DNA of 64,000 nt from contig NC_092323.1 in the NCBI RefSeq assembly GCF_036785885.1, positions 15,756,501-15,820,500 of the forward strand, written 5' to 3'. The notes beneath the pieces are model-generated. The model saw only the letters and a list, made by a program, of their open reading frames with translations, was not told where the DNA came from and searched no databases. Shown one piece after another: positions 37,517-50,702 of this stretch. The translations under genes and the position numbers were made by a program. This stretch comes from Coffea arabica. Lineage: Eukaryota > Streptophyta > Magnoliopsida > Gentianales > Rubiaceae. Numbering within the stretch: position 1 is the first letter of the stretch; each line of letters opens with the position of its first letter.

Positions 37517-39314
37517 TGCTGGTGGAGCTGAGTGGTAGTAAATTGGTTGTTTGCGGGAAGGTTGGGAGATTTGTGGGCTGTGGCCAGTGGGGCTGTTTTG
37601 GGGTACGAACCAACTTGGCTGGAATATCAAAGGATGCCATGCTACGTGCAAATATATTATGTTATTGTTTATCATTATTATTATTTGGAAAAACCTCCCA
37701 CATACTATTACTCCAATTCCAGTTTACACCCTTAAAGATTTTTGTAGGAACATTTATATTGGTTGACATCTTTTTCTATGAATTAAATTAGCAATTGACT
37801 TGAAGCGTGTGAGGTGCAAATTCAATCTCTGAAAAACAATTTGAGCATAATGTGCCTCGTTTTTTACGGTTCTCTTTTTTCTTCTTCAACAAAATAAGTT
37901 ACCGTTGCATTCTTTGTGTTTGCTTTAACGAAATAACCTATTCATCTCTCCCTTCCACACAGACATAAAATTTACGACTAAATCTCACAAATATTTAGAA
38001 AAAGAAAAGGCAAAACAATAAAAATAAAAATAAAAACCAAATATAAAAACCTGCTAACCTCTCTCTTTTTCCAATTTACTTTCTTATTTGGACAACAACA
38101 ATACAACCGACAAACTCTATCAATACACATATAGAATCATCCTTTCTCATTCGTGTTTGGTTGAGGCCTTTTTTCAAAAAAAAATTAGTAGCCACACAAT
38201 TAAGGAATAGTTTTGATGTCCTAAACAAATTATACCTTGCCCATTTTTAGTCAAAAAATTCACAGAGGAATATTAATCACAAAATCATAGGAAAATGACT
38301 ACAATGGGAAATAAACAACTTCAATAAAACTAAGAAGAACAAGTGGTAAAACATCCATAAATTGTTCTTAGATTCTCAAAACTACATATTGGAAGAATAA
38401 ACAATATTAAAAGACAACCTCCAAGGCAATCTTATCCTACTAAATCCTCTTCCACTCTTTCTATTTTGGTTTTCTTCCATTTCTTTTCTTTTTTTATGGG
38501 GTTTTTTTTTGTCATGAAGAGAGATAGTTTGATGATTTAGCGTAAGTTAGTTATTTCCTTGATTCATGATGGATGGTGGTCACGTTTGTGGAGGAAGGAA
38601 ATGACTAGAGGCTTTGAATTAAGGTGATGAAAATGATGAGAAAAGTGTTGTAATATGTCATTGGAGTAGTTTTTGATTGTTTATGAGAAGAAAGAAGAAT
38701 GATCAAATGATGCATTTTAACTAGCCATTCAACCAATAACATAGAGGCCACACACCGGCAATTTCATCAACAAAATGCACGGTCAAATTAACACATTATT
38801 ACTATTATTTTTTAAACTGAGTTTAGGGTGTAAACTGTAAAGTGCGTATAAAATCTTTGAAGGGATAATCTGTAACTTTGGTAACAGTCTGTGGGTTCTT
38901 TTGCAATTAACTCCTGTACATTTTTTCCATAGACTCCTGTACATTGAGTTATAAATTTTTGAAAAATGTATTGAATTGATTTTTTCAACGGTAGGGAAAG
39001 GAATGTGGGCCATACTGCATTGGGAGTGGGTGTCAGTGTCAGGCGAAAGAACTGTACTGAAACGCAGATCAAACCAAATGAGGAGAGGAGACCAAAAAAA
39101 AAAAAAAAAAAAAGAGAGAATGGTGCTGGATTAAGGTGAATGTGGCATATGGGACAAAATCTGGATAAAAGAATGGCGCTGGTGCAGTCAAAGAAACATG
39201 CATGAATTTCAAAAATTTCTTTATCGTTTTCTTCTTTTGATACCAGTCCAACGAGTCAAGTTCTTATGGTTATAGACCATAGGGACAAAAGACATGTGAT
39301 AATCATTAAATTTT

Positions 39315-39498
39315 TATCCGCTTGTTGGACGGGTGCTCATAGCTGCTTGTTATTGATATAATTTTAAAACTATATTATTAATTAAAAATTAATAAATATG
39401 AGTAAGGATAGATAAAATTCAATAAGAAAAATATATACATATAAAAGAGAATAATAATTATTAATATGTGTATAAAGAGTACTCGTTAGAAAAATTCA
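39315..39498. mobile_element. MITE family A, degraded copy
   Basis: The centre (AATAAATATGAGTAAGGATA then ATACATATAAAAGAGAATAA) and the right end (AGTACTCGTTAGAAAAATTC) match the copy at 14507-14770 in order. The left end (GTTGGACGGGTGCTC) is only loosely similar. No target duplication seen, so the boundaries are approximate. Confidence 0.55.
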
Positions 39499-39707
39499 CA
39501 TTCTTGGAGAAGTGGAGAGTGTCAGGATAGAAATGAAATAGTGAGATTTAAACTGCCAATTTAGGATGAGAAAATCGAACACAAATCTGAACACAGTTGT
39601 CAGTAATAATCGTTCGAAACAATGTAACATTTTTTGAACAAGGTATAATTCTCCGTGAACTACTTATAAAACTTAATGACAGAGATTTAATTATTACATA
39701 TAAGATA

Positions 39708-39752
39708 CATATGAACAGTAATAGAATATCCATATGAACAGTAATAGAATAT
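39708..39752. repeat. 22-bp direct repeat
   Basis: CATATGAACAGTAATAGAAT plus AT occurs at 39708-39729 and again at 39731-39752. Confidence 0.95.
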
Positions 39753-40816
39753 TGCACCTCTATTATATATAATAGATATATAAAAAATTTATATAAAATT
39801 ACAAAATATACAAAAAAAAATATTACAGTATTCAAGTCCTTCCCGGCCTATGAGAAAATCAGTTGGATTCTTGATTATGCAAGTCATAGTTATCATTACT
39901 TTTGGCACGTTTTCACAGTTGCATCGTACACTTTCATCATTGCAAAGTCCATTGGAAGTATATTCGCATTTACAACGAATTTTGACTATTTGTGCCGCAG
40001 CCCGTATCCGTTGGCTTTTTCTAATGTTCAAATTTTGAGTAAGGAGAAGATACTAAGGTACATGTCATGCATTATATAACAAATTATACTTGATATGGAA
40101 GATATTCTTAGAGTTTCAATATTGTGATTAAGTTTATCATTTATTAGATTTGTTGTTTCAAATCTATGTATGTACGTTAAGTTGATTTTAAAATATATGT
40201 TTCAATATATTGTTTGATGTACTTACTGTCATGAGTGCAGATATTGGAATGAAATCATCCTTTTTATCTAAAAAAAAAAAAAAATTATGCAAACAGTTCG
40301 TTTTAACTAATTAGTCATGTTATTAATTAAAACTAATCCTTTTTTCAACGAAAAAAGGTGATGTTTATTAAAATTTGACATGATAACTAGCATCCAATTT
40401 TACTTTGGATGCAAAATTAATATGAGGTTTCTTGGCCCCTTGAAATGATGAACCGGAAGTGAATAAGGATTCTTTCCTAAGTGACCCGAAAAAAGTTTTT
40501 TTTTTTTTGGTGATCTGATTTTGAAAAGCAGTGAAAGTGTAAAAAATGTTCATCATTGCTTGGCCGAACCTCCAACTTTGCCGAGGCAGGGTTATAGGAA
40601 TCCTATCGTTATAGGAGTCCCCTCCTTCTCCCCTAGATTAGATTAGATTAGGTTATATAAATCCTATCGTTGCGATAAAAAAAAAAAAAGTAAACAACGG
40701 GTGAAACTCGGGCCGTTATATCCGGCTTCGGAGTGAACTCTATTGCTTAAGCCTTAAAGTATCTACTGGATCCATTCAAATCCGGGTCACATTATTGCAT
40801 TCTCAAACTGGCAAAC

Positions 40817-42895
40817 TTTTTTTTTGGGGTAAGTAAGAATTTATTAGCAACTAAGAACCAAAATAACATACAAAATACGTTTCAAATCAATAACTCTTAC
40901 TTACACAACTTATATATGATGCTGATGCTAATTCCACAACGGTCTGAGATACTTTGTGTACTGAATGCAAATGGAGTAGCAGCAACTAACACTAAAATTT
41001 CAACTTGAATAAATGTTCGTTGGTAACAACCCAAAAACCTTTGTAATCATCTATTAGTATCTGTCTTCTTGACTTTTTTGAAAGAGGACAATCTGCATTT
41101 GACTGCCTCAAGGATCTCTTCTTGAATAACTTTTTGTATCCCTGCATTCATTTTCGAATTGCCTTGCATTCCTTTCTTTCCAAATGCAATAAACAACAGC
41201 TACTAACAAAACTCTGCCTTGGGTTTTAGCAAGAGATTTGCCTTTTAAGTTAATTCCAATCCAGTCAATCAATTTGCTCCAATTGGTCTGAGGCCATTGG
41301 ACAGCACATTTGGATTTGAAAAAACTCCAAATACTATTAGTCACAGAGCAATCAAAAGACAAATGACTTGGTTTTTGAGGACGACCATCCCAGCTCGGCT
41401 ATACCGAGTTCAATCCTTTATTATTTGAGACGGGTCGCCACCAGTTTTGGTCACCCCGACTAGATATCACGTGTGGGTAATTGAGGTGACTCCCACACCC
41501 ACTGGTACCTCGAATTGGTGTTGTGCTTGACACGACATCCGAGGTCTTATTTAAGAACCTAACACTTGCATGGCGGGCAAGATATCTGACGAGACTTGTC
41601 TACTGCTCCGTCCTGTCAAATCAGACTGGACACGCTCAATCCCTGCCAGGTCTTAGGGAGTTGGAGCCTATTATTCTTCCTCCAACTTGTCCCCTATAAA
41701 TACCACTCTCCCTCATTCAGAAAAGGAAGAAAGAGAAAGATAGCAAGAACTCTATTATTTTCATTCACATTACTCATTTACCAGTAAACTAACTTAATCA
41801 TTGGAGTTATTCCGGGGGAAAAAAGCCCCGTTTAGTGTGTGTATCAGGAAGAGTACATCACCAAGTCCCTTCGTTCAAGAAGAGGACGTATTAGGTCAGT
41901 TCGACTTGACCGTCCAAAAATCACCTCTTCAGTTTTCAATGTGAAGTCTACAGAACGTGCAACTCACATTGGAGACAATTCCCCAACTAATTAGTCTATC
42001 TTGAGTTGAGAATCTTTGCTGGATAATCAACCATAGTATGAATGCATATCTTGGTATGGTATTTGCCCACACAACCTTTGCCCAAGAAGAACAAGGCCGT
42101 CTAATTCTCAATGTTTCCCAAGTTTGCTGGATAGAAAACTCAGACTTGCCCCACAAACTTTTATCTTTCCTGACGAGGTTTAGCTTCAGACTAGGTGGAA
42201 TAGAGGAAATTACCTCATGACATAGCCAATAATGCCTACCATGGCAATTCAGCCATCTCCAATGTTCCCCGAAAATAATATCACTGACCATGAATGCATC
42301 ACTTATAGATAGATTTCTTACACAAACTTGATAGCTGAATGAATGCATCACTCTTAGACATACATATTGAACCTCCGGGAAGCCAATTATCATACCATAG
42401 TGATGTATCTCTACTATCTCCAATCACATGAAAAAAGTGATTTGTCACTCTATCTCTCAGTTTTAATAATTTCCTCCATATCCAAGAACAATCATAGGAT
42501 ATTTTTATGGTCCAAATACTCCTACCTTTCAAGAGATAAGAAAAAACCCAGGTTATCCAAAAAGACGAATTGTCTCTCTTCAAGATCTCCACAGCAATTT
42601 GCAAATAGCTGCAGGATTCCATTCTTCAATTCTCTTCAACCCCAGGTCGCCTTCTTTTTTTGGGGTGCAAATATCTTCCAAATCTACCTTAGCACCAGAA
42701 TGCTTAAGATCCTTGCCCTTCCAAGGGAAAGATCTCAACACACTCTCCATTTGTTTAATGATATTTTCTGGAAGGATAAAAGTACTTGACCAATAAACTT
42801 GCATGGAAAACAGAACAGAATTGATAAGCTGGACTCTACCTGACCAACATACTCTTGCCATTTAAGTATCGTGTTTGAGCAGAGAATATAATTGA
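40817..42895 (-). mobile_element. 5'-truncated LINE (non-LTR retrotransposon), ORF2 C-terminal part
   Basis: Minus-strand fragments in family order. The end of reverse transcriptase lies at 42861-42580 (GRVQLINSVLFSMQVYWSS, then ENIIKQMESVLRSFPWKGKD). The post-RT region follows at about 42600-42300 (SLWYDNWLPGG). A zinc-binding RT-associated domain (zf-RVT) follows at 42160-41930 (WANTIPRYAFILWL and SNVSCTFC). Its continuation at 41390-41110 (LSFDCSVTNSIWSFF and VVYCIWKERNAR) lies beyond an LTR insertion. An A-tail in minus sense (T9 at 40817-40825 on plus) marks the 3' end. Endonuclease and most of RT are missing, the usual 5' truncation. Frame breaks are present between blocks, so it is inactive. 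Flanking target duplication was not found, so the 5' limit near 42895 is approximate. Confidence 0.85.
41371..41936 (+). mobile_element. Solo LTR (fossil) with 5-bp target duplication, inserted in the LINE
   Basis: The LTR is 41376-41931 (556 bp), begins TGAGGACGACC and ends CACCTCTTCA, thus TG...CA. It is flanked on both sides by GTTTT (41371-41375 and 41932-41936). A TATA-type CCTATAAATA at 41693-41702 supports plus orientation. No internal region or second LTR is present, so this is the usual product of recombination between the two LTRs. It splits the LINE zf-RVT domain exactly, hence it is younger than the LINE. The superfamily (copia or gypsy) cannot be told from the LTR alone. Confidence 0.88.
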
Positions 42896-42899
42896 CATT

Positions 42900-43239
42900 C
42901 ATTGCTTTCTAAGGCTATTTGCAGTATATTTATATTCAATTCCTGATCGAATTCGAAGAGAAAAGTCTTGATTTGACTCATTTGCTATATCGAATAAGTA
43001 GATCCGGGTCCAATCCGGGTAATCAGAATTGAGGGAACGCCATGAAAGTCCATCCACTTAGATATTATACTTTTAGCTTTTGACTTACTTTCTTTTGTGT
43101 CCCAGCAACAAAATTAAAATGCCTATTTTTTTTTTAAAAATAAAGTTACGACTAACTCAATGCTGACCGTTTAAGCTGGTTTAATTTGATGTTTTAAGGG
43201 AGTAAAACTGACCAACCTCATAAGCTTGTTTTCAGTTGT
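42900..43239. other. Intergenic between LINE and SINE piece
   Basis: No gene or clear repeat. ATCCGGGTCCAATCCGGGTA near 43003 is a small local repeat. Confidence 0.4.
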
Positions 43240-43355
43240 TTTCGATTCTTAATATTTTTTTTTTTTCATCACAGTGGGTATCTGGGGCCGAGGACTGGTT
43301 ACCGTACGCCCCAACTAATCCCACTGCGTGACTTGTTTAATTTCGATTCTTAATA
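43240..43355 (-). mobile_element. Short SINE piece with 15-bp target duplication
   Basis: TTTCGATTCTTAATA occurs at 43240-43254 and at 43341-43355. Between them (43255-43340) lies an 86-nt insert with a T12 run on its left, which is an A-tail on the minus strand. The body reads GTGGGATTAGTTGGGGCGTA in minus sense. This wording is typical of the 3' part of plant tRNA-derived SINEs (Au-like), from memory. A long target duplication plus A-tail is the signature of LINE-driven retroposition. The tRNA head is missing, so it is 5'-truncated. Confidence 0.8.
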
Positions 43356-45788
43356 GCAGAGTCAAAATTCGAAAGTAACTATTTGGTACTTATGATTTTC
43401 AATTTTTTGGATTAAAAAGAAAAACTAAAATCGAGTTTTGGGAAACAATTGAGAGTAGAAATTAGTTGACATTTTTGGAATAAAAAAAAACTAAAATCAA
43501 GTGTGCAAAATGATTGGAGAACAGTGTAGCTATATTTATGTGCACTTCTTTAGCTGGCTCCACACCTTGGAAGTCACCCTACTCACAACATATTAAGGGC
43601 AAAACTTTGAGAAAAGAAATGCATTCGTTTACGATTGCGTACGAGTTGAATGAAGTCAAGTTTTGATTAAGCGAGCCGAAATGAACCCATTTTACTATGT
43701 TCAACATGGAAATTAAATACTATCATCAATAAGCACCTTGTAGAACTTCGAAGAAATCAAGAGTAATACTGATCAAGAAAGTTTCGACTTACTTCACTGC
43801 TATTGAAACAGAAATCAATTACTAAATCCAAAAGACAAAAATTGAAATATACCATTCTACTACCAAAGCTTATATATATGTGTGTGTGTAGCCTTATTCT
43901 GCAGATCTATTGGTGTTCGGTAGAAATTGCCTCGAGAGTTTGAGCTCTCAACTACCATTTTCAGCAAACTCAAGAAACCTCTTCCTATGTTCAAGTGTTA
44001 ATAAACACTAATTCAATGTATGAAAACACTTATATCCATAAGTGCGCACCACAACAATCATACTAATTATATCAAAAGTTACCGGAAGGCGCCCCAATCC
44101 CAACAAATATAAGGCAAAGTGAAAGAGAAAGGATGCAACATCTTATACCATTCATCATATGGGTATTCTGGATTTTGAGGTGATATTGAGATGGCCCAAT
44201 ATTTGAACTTGAATTATTATATAGTCCATCATTAACAACTTGTACATGATTTTCAATGCAATATGTAGGTTCCGCAATATAGTGATCTATATTTACACTA
44301 CTATCTTCAGTATGATTTACATTAGGCAGCAAAACTCATGAATTGGCCCGGTCTGCTTGAGCTCCATCAACGTCAAGCTCAAGCAGCTTGAACTAGCACT
44401 TAAAGTTGAGTTTGAATCCAAATATACTTGATTTGAAGGTTTGTCGAACCTAATAATATACAATTAGGCGTGAACTTGACTAGGTCCAAACTTGGATTCG
44501 GATTCAAGTTGAAATTTTACTAGGAGTTGACTCAAGTTTAAGCCTAGTAAAATTAAGTTGAGTTTATCCGATTAGCCAAAACTTGATTAACCAGATTCAT
44601 TAGCAACTCTAAGCAATAGTGTTTCAATTCTTTAAAACAAGCATGACAGTTCAACCTCTCTGCACTCTGTGCCGGTTGACTTAGGGGTTTTTTTTTTTTT
44701 TTTTTCTTGGGTGGAAAAGGAGGAGACTCAATTGACTTCGGGTCTTGGCACTTTGTGCCCGTTGACTTGGGTCTCTATTGTTCTGTTCTAAAGCAATTCA
44801 GTTTGATGCTGTCAGACTGTTTTTCTTCTTTGACGAACCCCTATCTAGAAATCAAAATTGTGATTGGTTGTAACTATCGTTGTGGGGCTTTTTTTAAAAA
44901 AAAGCTAACTGTCGTTGTGGGTTTAAAAGGAATGAGAAAAATAAACGCACTATACTATTAATCTATAGATTTTTTGAATTCAAATTTCTTTTTTCCTTCT
45001 CATTTTTAAATCTCACCTCTCATTGCTAAAACAATTAAGTAAATTTTTGTATTCTCTTGTTTACTACCTGTATTTACTATTGTCTCCTTCAGACAAAGAA
45101 ACTAGTAGTAAAATAAACTCCAGCACGTTATGTCGTGCTTAAGAGCGTTATCATGGATTGATTTTGGTCCAGCCTTCTTAATAGAAACTGGAGACATTGT
45201 GGTAGATGGTAGATGATGATGAAAGAAATGCACCCAAAGATGTAACATTACAACCGAAGATACCTAAACGAGAACAAGGGGATCCACCTTCTTCTCTTTC
45301 ATGAGGCTGAGATTGCAGGAATAGGTCAATCCTAACTGGATTAGACTTTGTGTGATCCCAATTTCGGAAGGTCCAGTTGTATCGTCCCCACTGATGTGTG
45401 AAAGTCAAAGTTTTCGGGCATTTGATCTTTGTTGCAGAACATGCTTAGCAAACAAATTGTGGTTGTTTACTTGTTGCATGTGCATGATCAAGATGTATCG
45501 TGATTGTGTTGTTGTTTAGCACATTTTTTCAAGCCTTGGTAACTTTTTGTGTTTTCTTGATGCAGTTAGTAAAGAGAACAAGCAAATTTTCTTTATTTAA
45601 GTTGTCTTTTTTTTTAATAACAATAGAATGAATTTACATTACTTCAAACACTAGAATCATTATGTAAGTTGCTGTCCTTTGAGTTCCAGTTTTTAATTTG
45701 AATTGCAAAAGCTTTTTTAGTTTGTGTTTTTATTCTTATTGCATCCACGACAATCTCTTCTAGTTATAACTTATAACCACTCCTGATT

Positions 45789-46145
45789 TAAAGATTATAA
45801 ACCAGTTCAGTCGAGTTGAAATTTAATCTAATCGAGTTGAGCTCAATTTAATTTTATCAAACTCGAATTCGATGAGCTTTCAGTGTAAAGGTCGAGTTCG
45901 AGTTTGAACTCAGTTTCAATCTAGTCGAGTTTTAAAAATTATTATTTTTATGTTTTAAAAATAGATAGAAATGGACATCTCACGCTAATAAATAATAGAA
46001 ATATTAGGGACATGAATGTAATTTCACTACTAATAAAGTAAGAATAAAAAATTAAAAATATATTCAAGTCGGCTCAACTCAATAAGCTTGTCCAACTAGT
46101 TCAAGTAGTTTTGATCAAACCGGCTCGATTGTTTTGCGGCCCTAC
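45789..46145. mobile_element. Possible non-autonomous hAT-like element (GAGTTGAGCTC-rich)
   Basis: The region is built from words such as GTCGAGTTGAAATTTAATC, GAGTTGAGCTCAATTTAA and GGCTCAACTCAATAAGCTTG, opposite in sense at its two ends. It ends in GCGGCCCTA, whose complement TAGGGCCGC is like the end of common plant hAT-type elements. The opposite end is not clear. A related but shorter stretch lies at 44340-44600. The assignment rests on pattern memory only. Confidence 0.4.
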
Positions 46146-46250
46146 TCTTATAGTAGCATCATGTTTAGTGTCTGATGTCTTGGGAGTCACATGGATAAAA
46201 TTTTGATATGTTACCTTCAAATATTTGAGATCTGATTGAAGCGAGAGTTC

Positions 46251-46319
46251 GATATGTCTAAAATCTAGATAAGCAAAGATGTTTGATATGTCTAAAATCT
46301 AGAAATAAGCAAAGATGTT
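46251..46319. repeat. ~34-bp tandem repeat
   Basis: GATATGTCTAAAATCTAGA followed by TAAGCAAAGATGTT at 46251-46283 and again at 46285-46319 (the second copy has two additional A). Confidence 0.9.
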
Positions 46320-46567
46320 AAGTAGGCAGTTTACTTACTCACATCCAAATACAATTAGTGATTGACAATTACATGTAAATTTCAAAATTACAGCGTTTGT
46401 GACTTCGCTAAAACCCAAAGATAGAATAGAAGCAACTCCCATTGTCCCCTATCTAGAGCATCACCCATGTGGTTTTCCCCTGATCAGGGGAAATTGTAAC
46501 ATTGTTGAGTAGAAAGACATAAACTATACTGAATGGTCCATTTCCTCTTCGGTTTGGATATACACAT

Positions 46568-47967
<1,400 letters not shown>

Positions 47968-48933
47968 TATTGCTGTGTCTGCAGGGTTATTGGTCTCATA
48001 ATTCAGATACTTATAGGGAATTTAGTACAGTATCATGCTAATTACTATTTACGTAATTTGGGCTAATCAACCTATAGTATTTTTAATCTTATAATGCGAT
48101 GTTAAAAGGCAGTAAGCTGTAAAGTCGCTTTTCCTTGGTTACATGAAAATCAGCAAAAGTGTTCTTATTGAGAAGAAGATGCAAAACAACTGGAGTGGGG
48201 TCTGACCACAATTACTCGTATATCTTCCTGTTAATACTATGCTAGATCCTGAAGGCCCTGTAAAGGGGGCTGTTTAAAAAGGTTTATGCATCAGCTATTT
48301 ATCAAGTCCAATTGTGTTGACTTCCATGAGAAAAATCCAAGGATAGTGGTTAAAGATGGAAAGTTCTTATCCATTCAAGATCCTGAGTACGTACATTGTT
48401 TAAAGCTCACTGATTAAATCGCATTTTGGATTTTGTGCTTTCTATCTAGCATGCAACAGGACTTGATTGTGCATTCTATGATCTCATTTACAACTTTGTG
48501 GTGTCAAGTGGTCCTATCTTGTTGACTTTTTCCTTCTTCTTCTGAAGTATTAAATTGAGCAATTGTTGGTGGGATTTAGTTGAGCAGGTTAATTTATCTT
48601 TTATTGAAGATAAATAGCCTTGCTCTGATTCCTGATGAACAACGCAAATCTGCAGAGATCTGCTGGAGGCAAAAATCATGCAGGATAATGACGCTTGCTT
48701 ATGTGAAAATAATGATCACATGCATAATACAACTGCACAATGAAGGCTACTTGATTGAAAAGGATGAGTCGTATTGTTAATTCAATTTGATAGACCATTA
48801 ACATGAATGCTGTGTAACGCGAGTTCGTGATTAGATCTTCTGAAGACCACCATCCCTAAGTTTATCATCTACAAACGACCAGACCAAAAGAATGAAGTCT
48901 GCGAATTTCTTTTTCAATTTCCACAAGGGGGAC
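47968..48933. other. Upstream region of peroxidase 1
   Basis: Contains the TATA-like box about 40 nt from the start codon, then AT-rich DNA up to the LTR element. Short frames around 48488-48780 show no family signal. The purine run ACAAGGGGGAC directly before 48934 resembles a polypurine tract of an LTR element. Confidence 0.5.
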
Positions 48934-50702
48934 TGTTGAGATATGCCACTTCTTTGCACAACCCTCTAAATTCTTTTGATACGAGAATAATTCAGTTAGT
49001 TGTTGAATAAATATTAGTTGTTAGAATATTTATTAACAGAAAATCATGTTGAGTTATTAACAAATATTTTTGCTAAGATTTGTTAAGTAGAAGATTATCT
49101 TAATTTGCTGGTAAGTAGTTTTGTTGAGATTTTTATGAAGAATTGTTAACTAAAAATTATGTTAGTTTGTTGTTTGTAAACACTATAAATGGTGATTTGA
49201 TGAATGAGGAACAAAAGCTCAATTTCACCCCACAATGCAAGTGTTACTCAACTATTGTGTTGCAACACTAAGTCTAAGACTTAGTGTTGTTTCTACCCTA
49301 AATTCCAATAAAGTAGAATCAAGAGTCTAAGCCTTAAGGGATTGTGTGTGTCTTTCTTGAGAGTGAGTGAAGGATCCCTTTTCCGGTGTAAAACTAAATA
49401 CTTATGGCTTGTGAAAATTGCAAAGAAAGCTTGAGATGCTTTCAAAGTGACTTTCTAAGGCAATAATAGAACAAGGCAAATGCAAATCTTGAATTTTAGG
49501 AGGACACATAAGCTTGGATGGTTGTCAACAAAAGGAGGACCAATTTTTTGTGGCTACTTATTTTGCAAGCAACAATTCCAGTGCTAAAGCTTGGTTAATA
49601 GTTGGTGGTTAGTGGTTACACTCATTGCATGGGATATGATGAATCGATATTTTGAAATCTTGACAAATCACATATCTCCAAAAACAGAATTGGAAGAAAA
49701 GGTTATATTGATGTGAAAGGCAGATGTAGTGTTGCTGTTAATTATGGTTCATGTACCAAAATTATTTTTGATGTATGTTTTATGTATATCTAAAATTAAT
49801 CAAAATTTGTTGAATATTGGACAGTTGTTGGAGAGGAATTATTCTATCATCATCAAAAATAGAACTTGTGTTATCTATGATCCATGAGCTTCTCTCAGTA
49901 AAAATGAGAGGAAGAAATTTTTCTTTGAATTTGTCAAAAATTGACAATTCTAAGGTATAGTACGGTGACCCCAAAAATTTAGAAATTGATAAAATTCAGA
50001 AAGTGATCATTGATAAGCCAGTCAAAAGAGTTTATGTTGTGAAGATTCATGAAAAGATATCTAAAGATGAAGGTGGTGACAAATTATCGAATAGCCATAA
50101 AAAAATTTCAAGGATTGTTTTGTCTCTCATAATAATTATTTTGTAGGCTGCGAATTTCTTATTCAAACTATATACATAGAAATTATTTAGATACGTCAAG
50201 GATATTATCACTGATTTTGAAGTTTGGTCCAATAAATCCAAAGAATAGTTCATTAGCTTGCAAACATTTTTACAAAGGATTCGTCAAAAAAAATAATATT
50301 GGGGACCTATTGCAAAAGTAGCAAGGAGTAATGCTAAGACATGTCACTTCTTAGCTTTTTCCAGATTCTTTTATTATTAGAATAATTTAGGTAGTTGTTG
50401 AATAAATATAGTTGTTAAGATATTTGTTAATAGAAAATCATGTTGAATTGTTAACAAATATTTTTGTTAGTAAAATTTATTAAGTATAAGACTATGATAA
50501 TTTGTTAGCAAGTAGTTTTATTGAGATTTTTATGGAGAATTGTTAGTTGGAGATTATGTTAGTTTGTTACTTGTGAACATTATAAATAGTTACTCAATGA
50601 ATGAAGAATAAAAGCTGATTTCCACCCCTCAATACAAATCTTAGTGAGCTATTTTTTTCAACCCTAAGTATTGTCTAGTAGTCTATGCTGTAAAACCCAA
50701 CA
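48934..50702 (+). mobile_element. Broken Ty1/copia-like LTR element (fossil) between the peroxidases
   Basis: The two LTRs are direct repeats, about 48934-49300 and 50332-50702, about 370 bp each. They begin TGTTGAG/TGCTAAG, and the right one ends in CCCAACA, so the ends fit TG...CA. By eye they agree at roughly four of five positions, which means an old insertion. The internal part is only about 1 kb and has plus-strand remains of copia polyprotein near the gag/protease to pre-integrase region (DQFFVATYFASNNSSAKAWL-like wording at about 49525-49595). Integrase, reverse transcriptase and RNase H are absent. It is internally deleted with several breaks and not functional. No clear target duplication. 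Family placement beyond copia is not possible. Confidence 0.75.

Larger units (their letters stand above)
37517..40816. other. Gene-free interval
   Basis: Promoter side of the membrane protein gene, followed by AT-rich DNA with A-runs (A20 at 39094-39113), a degraded MITE near 39315-39498 and a 22-bp direct repeat at 39708-39752. The part 40560-40700 repeats AATCCTATCGTT twice. Short frames at 38783-39072 and 39548-40038 lack any family resemblance. Confidence 0.5.
43356..46567. other. Gene-free interval with repeat fragments
   Basis: Holds short frames without clear homology (44072-44332 and 45178-45408, minus), two stretches rich in GAGTT/CAACTC words (44340-44600 and 45789-46145) and a small tandem repeat at 46251-46319. 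The last few hundred bases are the 3' UTR side of peroxidase 1. I see no supported gene. Confidence 0.5.

Noticed and set aside
37212-37640. 142-codon minus-strand frame starting MASFDIPAK
   Set aside because: It overlaps the membrane protein gene in another frame; the alternative frame has clear transmembrane helices and a family-like N-terminus.
44072-44332. 86-codon minus-strand frame (HTEDSSVNIDHYIAEPTYC...)
   Set aside because: The wording looks protein-like, but I could not tie it to any family and there are no neighbouring exons. At most it is a gene or repeat fragment.
45178-45408. 76-codon minus-strand frame, with a Lys/Asp-rich frame on the opposite strand
   Set aside because: Neither strand gives a recognisable domain or flanking exons.
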